64,000 nt of DNA from Corynespora cassiicola (Eukaryota; Ascomycota; Dothideomycetes; Pleosporales; Corynesporascaceae), in assembly GCA_022059125.1 (NCBI GenBank), contig JAEUWY010000002.1, positions 1,922,001 to 1,986,000 on the forward strand, given 5' to 3'. Positions 23,221 through 34,990 of this stretch are shown one piece after another (within the stretch, counting starts at the first letter, position 1; every line of letters begins with the position of its first letter). The translations under genes were made by a program, and so were the position numbers. Under the pieces are notes generated by a model. It did not search any database and was not told the origin of the DNA. It saw only the letters and a list, made by a program, of their open reading frames with translations.

Positions 23221-23409
23221 GGTGTGCAGGAGATGTAGAGGACGATCCAACTCTGCGGAGATGAAATATCCGAGGGTGTACGCTCTCACGTGATGCGGCG
23301 GCCATCTGCGCGATGTGCATCTGGCCCGTCAGACTTTGGAACCTACACTAAGATAACACACCTACTGAATGATTATTCAACACCAGCGTCCACCTACATA
23401 CAGCGACTT

Positions 23410-24743
23410 ATGGAATCCCATCAAAGGCCTATATTGATCATCGGTGCCGGCATTGCTGGACTTGCCCTTGCCCAGGGATTAAGAAAGGCATGTGCCACTT
23501 TTCAACTTTGATGGCGCGAATTCACGATAATGACCAAAGAACCAGAAGGGAATCCCGTTCCTCGTCTTCGAAAGAGACATATCTTCAGATAGCCGCCCGC
23601 AAGGATGGGCCCTCACGATTCACTTCAGTCTACAGCTATTGCTGGATTTTCTCCCGGTCGATATTGCCAGCCGCTTGCATACAACCCAAATCGACCCTAA
23701 TGTTAAGCATGACAAAAGTCATTCAGTGTTTTTGAATTTGGAGAGCTGCTCACCCAAGTGGTCTCTTCCTCCAACGTACGGAAACCGCATGCGAGTCGCT
23801 CGCGGACGGCTTCGCACGCTACTAATGGAGGGGCTTGAAGAGCGCGTTCTATGGGGAAAGAAATTGCATTCCTTTGATATTGGATGCAATCAAGTTACTA
23901 CCAGTTTCGAAGATGGGACTGTCTACACCGGGGAACTTCTCGTTGGAGTCGATGGCTGCCACTCGACCGTTCGCTCACTCATGTATGGGCCAGACCTATC
24001 TCAACCCAAGCCTATCCCGGCCTGTTTCCTGGGAACCCAAGCTCTGGCCACACCGTCACAAATGAAGCCACTCCTTGCGTTGGACAAGACCTTGTTTCAG
24101 GGCAGCCACCCTTCGAGTCCTGTGTGGATGTGGTTTTCGGTCATGGATCGCCCGGATCCGACTGCGACGGCTGGAGGAGCATCGTTTTGGCGCGTCCAAA
24201 TCTGCCTTTCGTGGCTTTCGCCTGCCGGAAACTCAGATGTTCCCAAGGACAGTGAGGGACGTGTCAGGCTAATGAGAGAAAAGTCTAAAGACTTTCACCC
24301 GACCTTCAGAGACATCTTCCTTCACATTTTGGGTGACAGCCACGGACCCATTGTCAACGTACCTTTGGAGTTTTGGTGGCTGCCTCAAGACGAAAAACCA
24401 AGCACATTGCAAGATCGCGTATTCTTAGCGGGTGATGCAGCACATACCATGCCGTTATGTTCGTTTCTCTGGGTTCTTGTTGCGTATACAGAAGTCGCTG
24501 ACGTCCGCAGATCGTGGAGAGGGGTTCAACCATGCCCTCATGGATGTACACCACCTCATCAAAGTTGTAGTTTCTCTACTTTCTAAACAAAAAGGTCAAG
24601 AAAACCACATGGAGAACTACGAAGACGAGATTAGATCGCGCGGTCGACAGGCGGCACTAATGTGTCGCGATGCTTGCCTCGAGGTCCATCAACTAGACAA
24701 ACTCGGGGACCACTCAGTAGTTCGCCAAAAGGCCTTCCCGTAG
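23410..24743 (+). CDS. FAD-dependent monooxygenase 2
   Basis: Exons 23410-23487, 23549-24458 and 24511-24743 give 406 residues. The first intron (23488-23548) begins with GC instead of GT: AAAG|GCATGT. The join then yields LRKGIPFLVFERD, exactly the expected second strand of the FAD domain. Motifs: IIGAGIAGLALAQGL at the N-terminus, VGVDGCHSTVR (DG motif, with G.DG) and VFLAGDAAHTMPLYRGEGFNHAL (GD motif, spliced with a GTTCGT donor). The sequence SSDSRPQGWALTIH is typical of a subgroup acting on fungal aromatic or polyketide metabolites. It differs clearly from the first monooxygenase, so it is not a recent duplicate. Same strand as the ABC transporter that follows. Confidence 0.85.
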
Positions 24744-25243
24744 AAAACTTTGAGGCTGTATTGGTCTTTTTTCTATTTTATTTTCTTGATGTTCCTTCTT
24801 CTCTTTGTCTTTTCGGGCTGTGCGTATATACGGATTCATCTCCACATTACGTGCCCCTTTGCCTCATTCGCCCATTTTGCTTTCATACACTCCTTACGAA
24901 AGAAAACTTGAGGCCCACAGGACCACCACGCTTGGTATCCGAACTGATCTTCAGGAGTTCGTTGCCGTTGGCCTGATTCGCTCCGTGAGATCGCAAAATT
25001 CTGGGGCTTGTCGAACGGGCAGCTGAACGATCTGTGCAGTCTCCTTTCTGGCATGATCACCAAACCACTGACATATTTTTCTTGCTACCGACAGGCCAAA
25101 ACATTGTTGCGCTGGCCAAAGATAGCAGCTGGAACTTTGGCCATGAACTCTAATTGTCATTTCCCATGAACTGCCTGCTAGGCGAACTTGCCTTTCCTTC
25201 TTAACTACGTATAATAATACCATGATGTAGTCACGCATTTCGC
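24744..25243. promoter_or_regulatory. Intergenic/promoter of the ABC transporter
   Basis: Five hundred bases with no coding signal. It contains a T-rich 3' flank of the monooxygenase followed by the upstream region of the transporter. Confidence 0.45.
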
Positions 25244-28200
25244 ATGTCAGGAGCGAGCACCATGTATATTTTTCGGAGCTGGTACGACCTCGTTCAGGCG
25301 GGGCAATTTATCTTCGGGGTTACTTTGAGCGTCCCTGCGTGCGCGCACCTTTTCCGCTGGCTTCAACGATCGGATCTCCGGCAGTCAGCTCACGAACAAG
25401 GACGTCGATATCAAGATGAAGATGGCGAGGCCTCAGAAGAGTCGACACAAATGTTTGCGGATCGTTTTCAGCGAGCCGTTTTTGCGGCTTGCGCCTTCAT
25501 TGGAAGTCTTTCGTCTTTTGCACGCGTCATGTCAGCCCCGCGCATGACGGAATCGCTCGAGGAGGTGTTCCAGTTCGGGATTTGGGTGAGTACCATCTCC
25601 TTCTTTCTCCTTGAAAGCCAAATGAGGAATATCGGCCGCCATTGTTAAACACAGGGCTAATATAAATGATACAGACAGCTTTAATGCTACAATCACTAGC
25701 CTTATTCACTGAACCATCGGCTCCACGCCGTTTTAACGTCGCCGTCCTAGGCAGCATCAATTGCCTAAATATAATTTGCGCACTTTCGATAGGAGTTTAT
25801 CTCCACTCAATTCAGTCCAAATCTGCGCAATCCAGAGATCGCATTCTTGTAACCACCGAACTCGTATCAGCCGGGCTGGCCTGTCTGCACGGGTTCTTGC
25901 TGCCACGCCGACCAGATGTTTTCTGGAAAGGAGCTCTTGTCGATCGGCGATCTACAAGCTCCATTTTCGGCCTCGTTTTCTTTTCGTGGCCCTGGTCTGC
26001 GCTACGCTCTCTCTCTCGAAACCCAGCGCTCGAGATCCATGGTCTTCCTGAGCTGGATTTCACCACGCGCTCGCTTCATTTGTTTCAACGTTTCCAGCAG
26101 CAGCGATTTATGAGAGAGGAGGATTGTCCGCTTTGGAAACTACTTCTGTTTTCCTACTCCCGGGCGCTCTTCGTGCAGTTGAGCCTCACTGTGTTTGGAT
26201 CTGCTATCAGCTTCGCACCACAAATGATGTTGCTTGGCATTCTGCGCGCCATGGAAAAAGACAATGGCGAGGAGAGAAATCTCGTTACTTTAGCTGCATG
26301 GGCCCTCGGTCTAGGCCTCAGTGCTATCGCCACTGCTTTAGTGGAGAAGTGGACCGTCTGGCTCTCGAGCATGGATCTGGGCGTCAAAATGCAGAAGCAA
26401 CTTACCATGGTTCTTTTCGACAAAATGCTAAGAAGCAAAGATTCGAGGATGGCAACTGAGAAAACAGAAAACGAGGATGAAGATGTAAATGAAAGCGGCT
26501 TCAATATCATCAACCTCGCCGCTCTGGATACGCAACAAGTCGGAAACTGTATGCGCGACATATATCGCGGCTATGAAGCGCTCATTAAGCTGAGCATAAC
26601 TTCTGCTCTAATCCAGAAGCTCATGGGGTGGCAGAGTCTTGTCGCTGGGTCTGTCGTAATGATCCTACTTCTGGCCGCCAACGCAAATATCACGCGGAGG
26701 TATGCGCGTGACCAATATGGACTAATGGCTCACAAGGATGCACGTATGGCTGCCGTGACTGAAGCTGTACAAGTAATCTTTCAAATCAAGATTTCTGGCT
26801 TAGAACACAGTTGGGAGTCTCGCATTCTTGAGCAGCGACAAAGGGAACTTGACTCCTTGTGGGTTGTGAGTCAATGGAATATCGCAGCAAGGGCCATTTG
26901 CGCTGTGACACCTATCATAATCTCAGTTCTGGTCATTTCTATGCATGTTTACGTTACGGGGAGCTTGAAGGCTTCGACGGCATTTACTTGCCTGTCGATT
27001 TTGGGATCTATCGACAGCACACTGGACGCTCTTCCCCAACTACAATCCGGCTGCGTTGGTGCCTTAATCAGTCTAAAGCGTCTACAGAACCATCTCTATA
27101 CGCCCGAGAATCATTTTCCTTCAACCCCAGATGAAACAATTGGCTTTGACAATGCCACTGTTCGCTGGCATGGATCCGGACCAGACGGCTTCTCTCTTCG
27201 AAACCTGACGCTTTCTTTCCCCCCTGGCGCGATCAGTATAGTTGAAGGTCCCACAAGATCTGGCAAAAGCCTGTTACTTGCTGCCATCCTAGGAGAGTGC
27301 GAACTGGTGCGCGGTAACATTGCGACACCCTGTTCTTCCACCGGCTTGCCCGCTGACATCGATCACGCTTGGCCGATGCCATCAGCCATAGCATACGTTC
27401 CGCAAACGCCCTGGATTGAGAACGCTACAATCATGAAGAACATTATATTCGGCTCTCCGATGCAGACACGGCGATACAAGAAGGTGCTGCAGGCCTGTGC
27501 TTTGGAAGCTGATTTGGCAGCTCTGGAGCATGGCGACCAAACCGAGATTGGACCCAAGGGTGTAAACTTGAGTGGTGGCCAACGATCCCGGGTCGCGCTG
27601 GCGCGCGCCCTCTACTCCCGGGCTAGCGTTATGGTTCTCGATGACATCTTCAGTGCAGTCGACGCGCGGACCGCTCGGCACATAGCTAACCATGTGTTGG
27701 GCGGTTCTCTCACCAAAGCGCGCACTGTGATATTGGCATCGAACCACCTCTCCCTTTGCAGCCCATATGCTGATTACATCGTCTCTCTTTCTGGAGAAGG
27801 CCAGTACACGTGCGCGCTTGCGGAAGACTTTGTTCGCCCAGGGCTAGAGGATGCTCCCTACAGCACCAATGGTTTTGCACCGGCACGTAGTCATGAGATG
27901 AGCACAGAAGCTATATCGATGCACTCTCGCAAGCCTTCCTCACTTTCGGTGCTCTCTTTTGATCCAGCCGCAATGCAGGACTCTGACGAGGCGGCTATCG
28001 CTCCCAAATATGTTGAAGATGAACACCAGCGAACCACAGGTCTACAGCACAAGACTCTGGCGCAGTATCTACAAAACATTGGAGGCCTCTGGTTTGGACT
28101 GTTTGTACTGGTAATGTACATAGGACAGGTTGGTACGCTTTTAGGACAGGTATGGCCTCCCTTTCTGGCAATGGATCTTGTGGTGATACTAACTTACTCA

Positions 28201-30465
28201 TAGTCGTGGTGGGTTGCTCGTTGGGCAGAGCAGAGCGAAGAGAACCTGGCCAGTACAACCATGTCGAAAACAGACAATGAAGCAAGTCTCAAATGGTATT
28301 TGGGCTTCTATGTTGGTCTAGCGACCTTGGCTTGCTTTGCCAGCACCATGCAACAGTATCTGACATATTCTTCGACGATTTATGCTGCAAGAGGGCTGTT
28401 CCGTAGGCTTTTGCACGCGGTGCTGCACGCTCCTATTGATTTCCTCAATCGCAATCCTTTGGGTCGAATATTGAATCATTTTTCAGCCGATACCGCCATC
28501 ATCGATGGGCAAGTTGGTCAGATCTTGGGCGGCGCCCTGACAAGCGTTTTGCAGCTGATTGCCATCATTGGGGTCGGGATCGGCGTGAGTTGGTGGATAC
28601 TCCCCGTCTCGGTGCTAATGCTTCTCCTGTGCGCACACAGTGCGCGTCTCTTTTTCGAAGCGGCCCGTAAACTCAAACATTTGGACAATATCAGTCGCAG
28701 TCCCGTCTTTGAAAGTTTCTGCTCTACCATGGACGGGCTGCCAACAATTCGTGCACTGCGCCTTCAAGAAAGGTATATGAACAAGTTTGCTGCTCAGGTC
28801 GACCAAAACACACGCGCGCTGTGGAATCTATGGCTTGTAAATGCTTGGTTTGGGTGTCGCATGGCACTCATAGGGTCTGCGTTTGTGACCATAGCCACGC
28901 TAGTCATTGTATCCATGCCCAACATCACAGTCGCGACAACGGGGTTCGCTCTAGGTTTCCTCCTCCGTTACGCCGACGTCGTTTCGACATTCATACGCAG
29001 CTTCATAAACCTCGACCTTGCGCTTGTAAGCACAGACCGTGTAATCGAGTATACACAAATCACCAGCGAGAAGTATGACGGCCGGATGCCACCTGCAGCC
29101 TGGCCAGAGCAGGGGCATGTCAACGTGTCGAACCTTGTGGTCAGGCATGGTCCACAACTACCACCTGCGCTCAATCACATTAGCTTCCAGCTTCTCCCAA
29201 ACGAGCGCGTTGGCGTTGTTGGCCGTACAGGTGCAGGCAAATCGACACTCGCCAAGGCCTTCTTTCGGATGCTCGAGGCAGAGCAAGGCAGCATTACACT
29301 TGACGGCATCGACATTGCTAGCTTGGCCTTACAGCAGCTCCGCCAACGCCTATCCATCATCCCGCAAGACCCGCACTTATTCTCCGGTACCGTGCGCTCG
29401 AACCTCGATCCGTTCGGCTCCCACGACGATACAGATCTGATGCGTGCTTTGGACTCTGTCCACTGGTCAGGATGCATCGGTGGCCTCATCGATCAAGGAA
29501 CCACGCCCTCGGAGTCTGCAGCGCCCTCAAATTCCAACACTTCACCCACCCCTACCAACGCATTCTCTCCGCTCGATCACCCCATCCTCGAAGCCGGACA
29601 CAACCTCTCCCAGGGCCAGCGCCAGCAACTCAGCCTCGCCCGTGCCATAGTTGACCGCCCCAAGCTCCTCATCCTCGACGAGGCCACCTCCTCGATGGAT
29701 CCGGCCACCGACGCCCTCGTCCAAGCGTCAATCCGCGAGCTCTCGGCCAGCGGCTTCGCATCTATGCTCGTCATTGCGCACCGCATCAACACCGTCTTGG
29801 ACTTTGATCGAATACTTGTGCTAGATCGAGGGCAGGTGGTGGAATGGGGGAGTCCGAGGGAGCTATTGGCGAGGGAGGGAGGTTGGTTTAGGGCGTTGGC
29901 GGACGAGTCGGGAGATTTGGGGGGATTAGAGGAGGAAGGGGGGGAGGTGGTGGTGGTGCATGAGGTGGGGTTCGTGCAGGAGGAAGAAAGTGGAACCGAT
30001 ATAGTGACAGGAGTAGGAATTCATGAGGCGCGAGAGGTGCGAGAGATGGGGTTGTTGCATGAGGAAAGTGGAATCGACGTGGTAGCAGGAGCAGGCGTTC
30101 ATGAGGCACGAGAGGTGCGAGAGATGGGGTTTGTACAAGAAGAGAGCGGGTTCGCGACAACAAGAGGGGTCCATGAGGCACACCAAGTGGAACAGATTGA
30201 GGTGGCTGGAGAGAGAAGTACCAGTGTTGTTGGGCGGGAGGTTTCTGTCGGAGAGGGTGAAGGCGATGTGCTGGACGGGATGGTGATTCAATCCGATACT
30301 TTGAGAGGAGATGATAGCATGAGGATGACTCACAGTTCGAGCGAGGTGATTAACTCGGGGTCTAACAGGTTGTTGAGGGTTTCGAGTAACGGGTACGGTC
30401 ATCGGGAGTATCGATATTCGTATTCGACCACGCACATTAACCACGAGTCACAAGAAGATGATTAG
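25244..30465 (+). CDS. ABC-C (MRP-type) exporter with unusual repeat-bearing tail
   Basis: Exons 25244-25585, 25675-28149 and 28204-30465 give about 1692 residues. The layout is an N-terminal membrane region, TMD1, NBD1, TMD2, NBD2. NBD1 has Walker A GPTRSGKS, signature LSGGQRSRVALARAL and Walker B MVLDDIFSAVD. NBD2 has GRTGAGKSTLAKAF, LSQGQRQQLSLARAI and LLILDEATSSMD. Both sites look competent, though NBD1 has Asp where the catalytic Glu usually is, as is common in ABC-C proteins. The family exports glutathione-, glucuronide- or glucoside-conjugated and other organic anions across plasma or vacuolar membrane. The last roughly 180 residues after NBD2 are not usual for the family: acidic, with an imperfect repeat (29958-30190) around VHEAREVREMG. 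In this cluster it probably moves the glycosylated or oxidised product. Confidence 0.92.
29958..30190 (+). repeat. Imperfect tandem repeat in the ABC transporter tail
   Basis: Three to four units of about 24-27 codons, each starting [VI]HEAREVREMG and followed by a variant of [FL][VL][QH]EESG. The DNA copies are close to identical over GGCGCGAGAGGTGCGAGAGA-type blocks, so the expansion is recent. Confidence 0.75.
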
Positions 30466-31444
30466 GCGTTCGGACAGGATATATCATATACTTTTTGTAT
30501 TGTTAGATGTTTTGATTTCTGGTTATGAGAGTCATAGTGATTAATTGTGATGGTTTTCTTGTATACTTGGGTTACTTTAAACACCGGCTAGTCATTAAGA
30601 AGGAAATCAATATTACTGTGATCAATTTTTGTTTTACCTGGAATATATCCTTTTCTATTGTACAACCTACCTGGAAATATGATACAGATGTTGAACATAC
30701 GGGATTTTATTATTGACTATGTTGGAATCAGGTGGGGACCCACACCTCAAAGTGACACACCAAAACGACACTGTACTAGTGATTGCAGGTAAACCATTAA
30801 TTATTGCAAGTTTTGAAAACAATTAGTATGTTTTGAGTGGCTTTTGTGACCTGCTAAAAACAAAAGTTGACGCAGACGTCTAAAGAAGGCACTTGCTCTA
30901 TCAGCCACAGCGAGCTTTCCACTGCGTAACTTCCTTGGAACCACAGGCGGCCCGGAAGCTGACATTGCAGCATTAGTCTTTGCAACGTTTCATTGCAAAA
31001 TAAGAAATATGTTATGCATACATGTCCTATCTGCAGGATATTGCAGGGAACTGCAGGCTAGAGCAGGGCTCGCTCCTTGGTATGCACGCCAAGCCATGCA
31101 GCTACTCGACGCGATCCGGGAAATGTAACCGTGGTTAGAAACACTCCCAGATAGCCGCTTGGGTGGAATTCGTTGGATCTACTACACTGCATTTAGATTC
31201 TAAGCTAGCCCAGTCAGACTGAAAGTGTAGACTAGCGCATTGCCAGTGATTCTACATGCCCACAATGTGGGACATGAGAAACGGGACATACAATTCATCG
31301 GAAAGCGAGGTTTTACCCTTAGATCTTATTGACCTCCAGATAATACATGAAAGACCTTCGTAACCGTTGTCACATGAGTGCAAACTTGATACAGCTCTCC
31401 CATCAGTTATCCACTAAGTCTGGGACTACTTGTTCCATCCAGCT
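30466..31444. other. Intergenic, AT-rich
   Basis: Nearly 1 kb between the ABC transporter and the GH3 remnant. I see no gene, only scattered short frames, and the AT-rich character of the decayed parts of this region. Confidence 0.45.
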
Positions 31445-32115
31445 ATGGCCGATATCGATGTCGAAGATGTGTTATCGAAGTTGTCGCTCACAGAGAAATG
31501 TAATCCTCTCTCTGGTATGTAAAATCTTCCTGCAAACACATGCTACACGGAATCAAAAATCCATCGGGAAAGTTTCCAATCACGTTCCCTATCCGCCTGC
31601 AGGATAACCCGGCGTTTCTCTGCAGCCATGCCGACCACAACCAAGTGCTTTACGCAGACGATATATATGTCGGCTACAGATTCTATGACACGGTAGACCG
31701 CGAGACTCTCTTTCCTTTTGGCCACGGTCTATCGTACACACAATTCGAGATGGGCAATATCGAAGCGTTCGTAGAGGGCGACGTTTTGCTTGTGAGCTGC
31801 ACCGTCAAAAACGTTGAAGGTAGGGATGGCGTAGAAACAGTGCAGGTCTACATATCCCAAAGCTCACCAAGCATCAGATGTGCTGCCAAACAACTCAAGG
31901 GTTTTGAGAAGGTGGGGGTGAGAGCGGGAGAGACGGAGCGGGTGACGTTGCGCTTGGATTTGTGGAATGCTACGGCATTTTGGAACGTTGATAAACACCA
32001 GTGGGTTCGTGAACAGGGCGATTACAATGTGATGATAGGATGTTCCAGTAGAGGCCGTTTTGGACACGCCCTGTTTTCCCCACCGAGCACAGAAAAGCGG
32101 GTAAGCGGGAAGTGA
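31445..32115 (+). pseudogene. GH3 beta-glucosidase remnant with a large internal deletion
   Basis: It starts ATG at 31445 with MADIDVEDVLSKLSLTEKC, almost the N-terminus of the intact GH3 gene, up to the same first-intron donor (CTCTCTG|GTATGT). After about 25 bases the sequence jumps into the C-terminal part, NPSGKFPITFPIRLQDNPAF, through YVGYRFYD, LFPFGHGLSYTQFE and LKGFEKVGVR, to a stop at 32115. More than 600 codons, including the catalytic barrel and PA14 module, are missing. The C-terminal frame of about 185 codons is still open, so the loss is fairly recent or the piece is under weak constraint. It cannot be an active glucosidase. Confidence 0.85.
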
Positions 32116-32231
32116 TAAATAAAATCACGGTCGATACCTTGCGTAACACTTAATAGCTCTTATGGATAAAGAGGTGGTTTTGTGCAAAAGGGTTTTTGGC
32201 TGAATATACGACCTTAGGCTATAGATTCAAG

Positions 32232-33906
32232 TTACAGCTTCGAGGCAGTCTCTTTCTTTGCCAGCTCCCTTAGTTCTCTTTTGAGAATCTTTCCACTTGG
32301 TGTCTTTGGAATAACATCAAGAAACCTTACTCCACCTTCCAGCCTCTTATACTTTGCCAGTTTTTCTTCCACCCACTTCAAAACCTCCGTTTCACGAAGT
32401 CCATTTTCCTGCCCCCCTTTTCTGACGACATATGCCCTCGGCATCTCGGAGTCTCCCATAGGGCTCCTGATCCCAATAACCGCCACATCCAGAATCTGCG
32501 GATGATCTAACAATACCCCCTCAATCTCCGCTGGCGCAACCTGAAACCCACGCACCTTAATCATCTCTTTGATTCTGTCCACCACATACCACAGCCCCGT
32601 TTCCTCTGCGCAAAACATGATATCGCCCGTGCGAAAGTACCCCTCAGCATCAAAATCGCGTTCGCGCGGCACGCCCAAGTACCCCGCCACAAGATTCGGC
32701 GCCCGCACGGCGAGCTCTCCGCGCACGCCAAACCCAGAAATGTCATTCCCGCGCTCATCCAGCAACTTGACGTCCGCATTGGGCAGGAACTGTCCGACGC
32801 TGCCGCTCGCATCGTTATCCGGGTAGTAAAACATGGAGCCGAAGCAGCTGAGCTCGGTCATGCCCCACATCTGCGTGAAGGGCGCGGAGGGCGGAAGTAA
32901 AGCCTGGAAGCGCGATTGCATGGATGCGTCCATGGGGGCGGCGCCGACGGCGGCAGCACGGACAGTGCTCAGTTTGGATTGTTTCTCTGGGGTGGTGGAT
33001 GGGTGCGATACCATGGCTGTGACGAGGGGAGGGACCAGAAGCAGATCGGTTATGGAGAAGCGGAGGCAATAGTTTAGGAAGGCGGAAGCTTCGAAGCGAC
33101 GCATGATGTATTGCTTGTGGCCGGACCGGAGGGGAGTGATGTGTGTTCCGGGGGCGGTGGCGGCGTGGAACATTGGTAGGGCAACGAGGCGTGTGAGAGG
33201 GTACGGGCGTGGGCGGTGCTCGTAGACGAGTGTGTGTTGGGCGATAAGATTGTAGTGGGAAAGCATGGCGGGCTTGGGAAGGCCAGTTGTACCAGATGAA
33301 AAGAGATACATTGCAATGGTTTCTTTACTTGTTTTCTCAGAAGAAAAACGGAGCCAGTCTTGCTCCCCGTGCTCCAGCAATGTGGTCCACGGAGAAATGG
33401 AGGATGATGAGGAATTATCTGAGCTGATGGATAGAACTCGGTTAGTGGGTATGTTGACCATTTTGGATGCAGATAATACAGTTCCTATCAATTCAGGCTC
33501 AGTTATGATGAATTTGGCCCTGGTTGTTTCAAGGGCATGCTTGAGTTCGTTTGCTGTATAGCTTGGATTAGTGCCGGTCATTATACCACCGAATGCAATA
33601 ATTCCAAGAGTCAGAATTGGGTAGTATATGTTGTTGAACGAGTGCAAAAGCACTGTGTCGCCTTTTTCTAATCCCGCATGTCGAAACCCTGCAACGAGCT
33701 GTCGGACAAGAATTTTGCTTTGGGCGGCTGAGATGACTTTTGATGGATTAGAAGCATCAACGTAAAGCTATTTAACCTTAGCTCCGATCTGAGGTATTTG
33801 GTAGAAGTCTTACAGGCTCATTCTCGTCATATTCTGGGCCAGCACAAGCCCAGGATAAAATATCAGCTGTAGGAATCGACAATTTCTCTTTCGCAAGGAA
33901 AGGCAT
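32232..33906 (-). CDS. Peroxisomal acyl-CoA/4-coumarate-CoA ligase-like enzyme (ANL family)
   Basis: Two exons, 33814-33906 and 32232-33767, give 542 residues. The adenylation motifs are clear: LFSSGTTGLPKPA (P-loop-like A3), QMWGMTELS (A5), GYFRTGDI (A7), VDRIKEMIKVRGFQVAPAEI (A8) and TPSGKILKREL with the catalytic Lys (A10). The C-terminus is SKL, a canonical PTS1, so it should act in peroxisomes, like many fungal 4CL-type ligases. It activates a carboxylic acid, such as a cinnamic, benzoic or fatty acid, as acyl-AMP and then acyl-CoA. There is no carrier domain, so it is not an NRPS fragment. A relic of the C-terminus of a paralogue is found at 11.34-11.40 kb. Confidence 0.92.
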
Positions 33907-34229
33907 CTCGAAAAGGGCGCACGAAAGATGCGAAGATGATTGCAGAAAATAAGCTTCTGCTTCGTGTCTTAAATTTGCTTTTCATGAAATAAGCTTATGG
34001 CATGCTACTGCTGACAAAGACCTATAGTTTTAGTTGCTGCTAGGGCTGACCCGATCAGCGCTTTCTAAGGAAGACCGAATCGATCGATTTGGGTAATGGC
34101 AATCTTGATACTAGGCTCATTTTAGAGAAGCTAAAGTTGGAAATGGTGTCAACGTATCATTAAGTTGCAGGATGAGAAGTCGTTAATATCACGGATAAAG
34201 TCTGGGAACCTAATCGAACCTGGTTGATA

Positions 34230-34990
34230 TGGGCATCACCACTGACCCCACCATTTTTGTGGACCTTTTCCATCTCTATTTCTTCAGGAAAGGGTTCGAG
34301 CAGGGAACACAAAGTATCCTGCCATCTATTCCGCGTAAGATTACCGAAATACGCGCATGTATACTCCCAATAAGCAGGATATCACCCCGAAATATCCTAA
34401 TCAATAAGCCCGACAATCTCCTCGCCACGGACCATAATATTAAAAGGGCTCAAATCACAGTGTGTAAAAACTGGAGGAGGCCAGTCTCCGTCTTGCTTTT
34501 GAATCATGGCTTTCAGATAATCCACTTCGTGTTCACTTACATGGGGACCGATCTGTGAGGGTTCCAGGTCTTGTCTCGGCCAACGATGGAATTTTTGCAT
34601 GGTATTGAGTAGTCCAAAACGGGGTTTCCCATGAGGAAGTCGTGGATCATACATTGAACCGCCATTGCAACTCTCAACTCCTGTTCCGGGTGGCGGCTTC
34701 AAAGCTCTTAGTTGTGACACCATGTTCTTGAGCTGCAGGAATATTCTTTCGCAAGCAGGTTCCGAAGGCTTTTTCATAGCGCTTGCCAACTCTTCGCCTT
34801 GAATCCGCTCCATGACGATGTAAGCTTAGCCTTTGTGAAGGGAGGAGCAATGAACTTTTGGAACGGGAATCGACGTATGCTCTGCGACACACTTCATTGT
34901 CTCTGACAGGTGTACGGAAAATCCAGTCTTAATGATGATTTGATCAGACAACAGCCTTCAGAGTCCATACAACTTGTGAAATTTAGCGGT
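34230..34990 (-). pseudogene. Aminoglycoside-phosphotransferase-like kinase, disrupted by stops
   Basis: The minus strand encodes, in one frame, TGFSVHLSETMKCVAEHT, then VMERIQGEELASAM, then FTHCDLSPFNIMVRGEEIVG, the catalytic HxDxxxxN-like loop of fungal APH/choline-kinase-like proteins, and finally YPAYWEYTCAYF, the conserved DFE-following segment. It is interrupted by TAA at 34826-34828, TAG at 34397-34399 (where the family has Trp after ID) and TGA at 34382-34384. All three fit single C-to-T or G-to-A changes. The upstream end near 34940 has a further stop. No intron arrangement removes these stops, so this is a dead gene with RIP-type damage. Confidence 0.8.
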
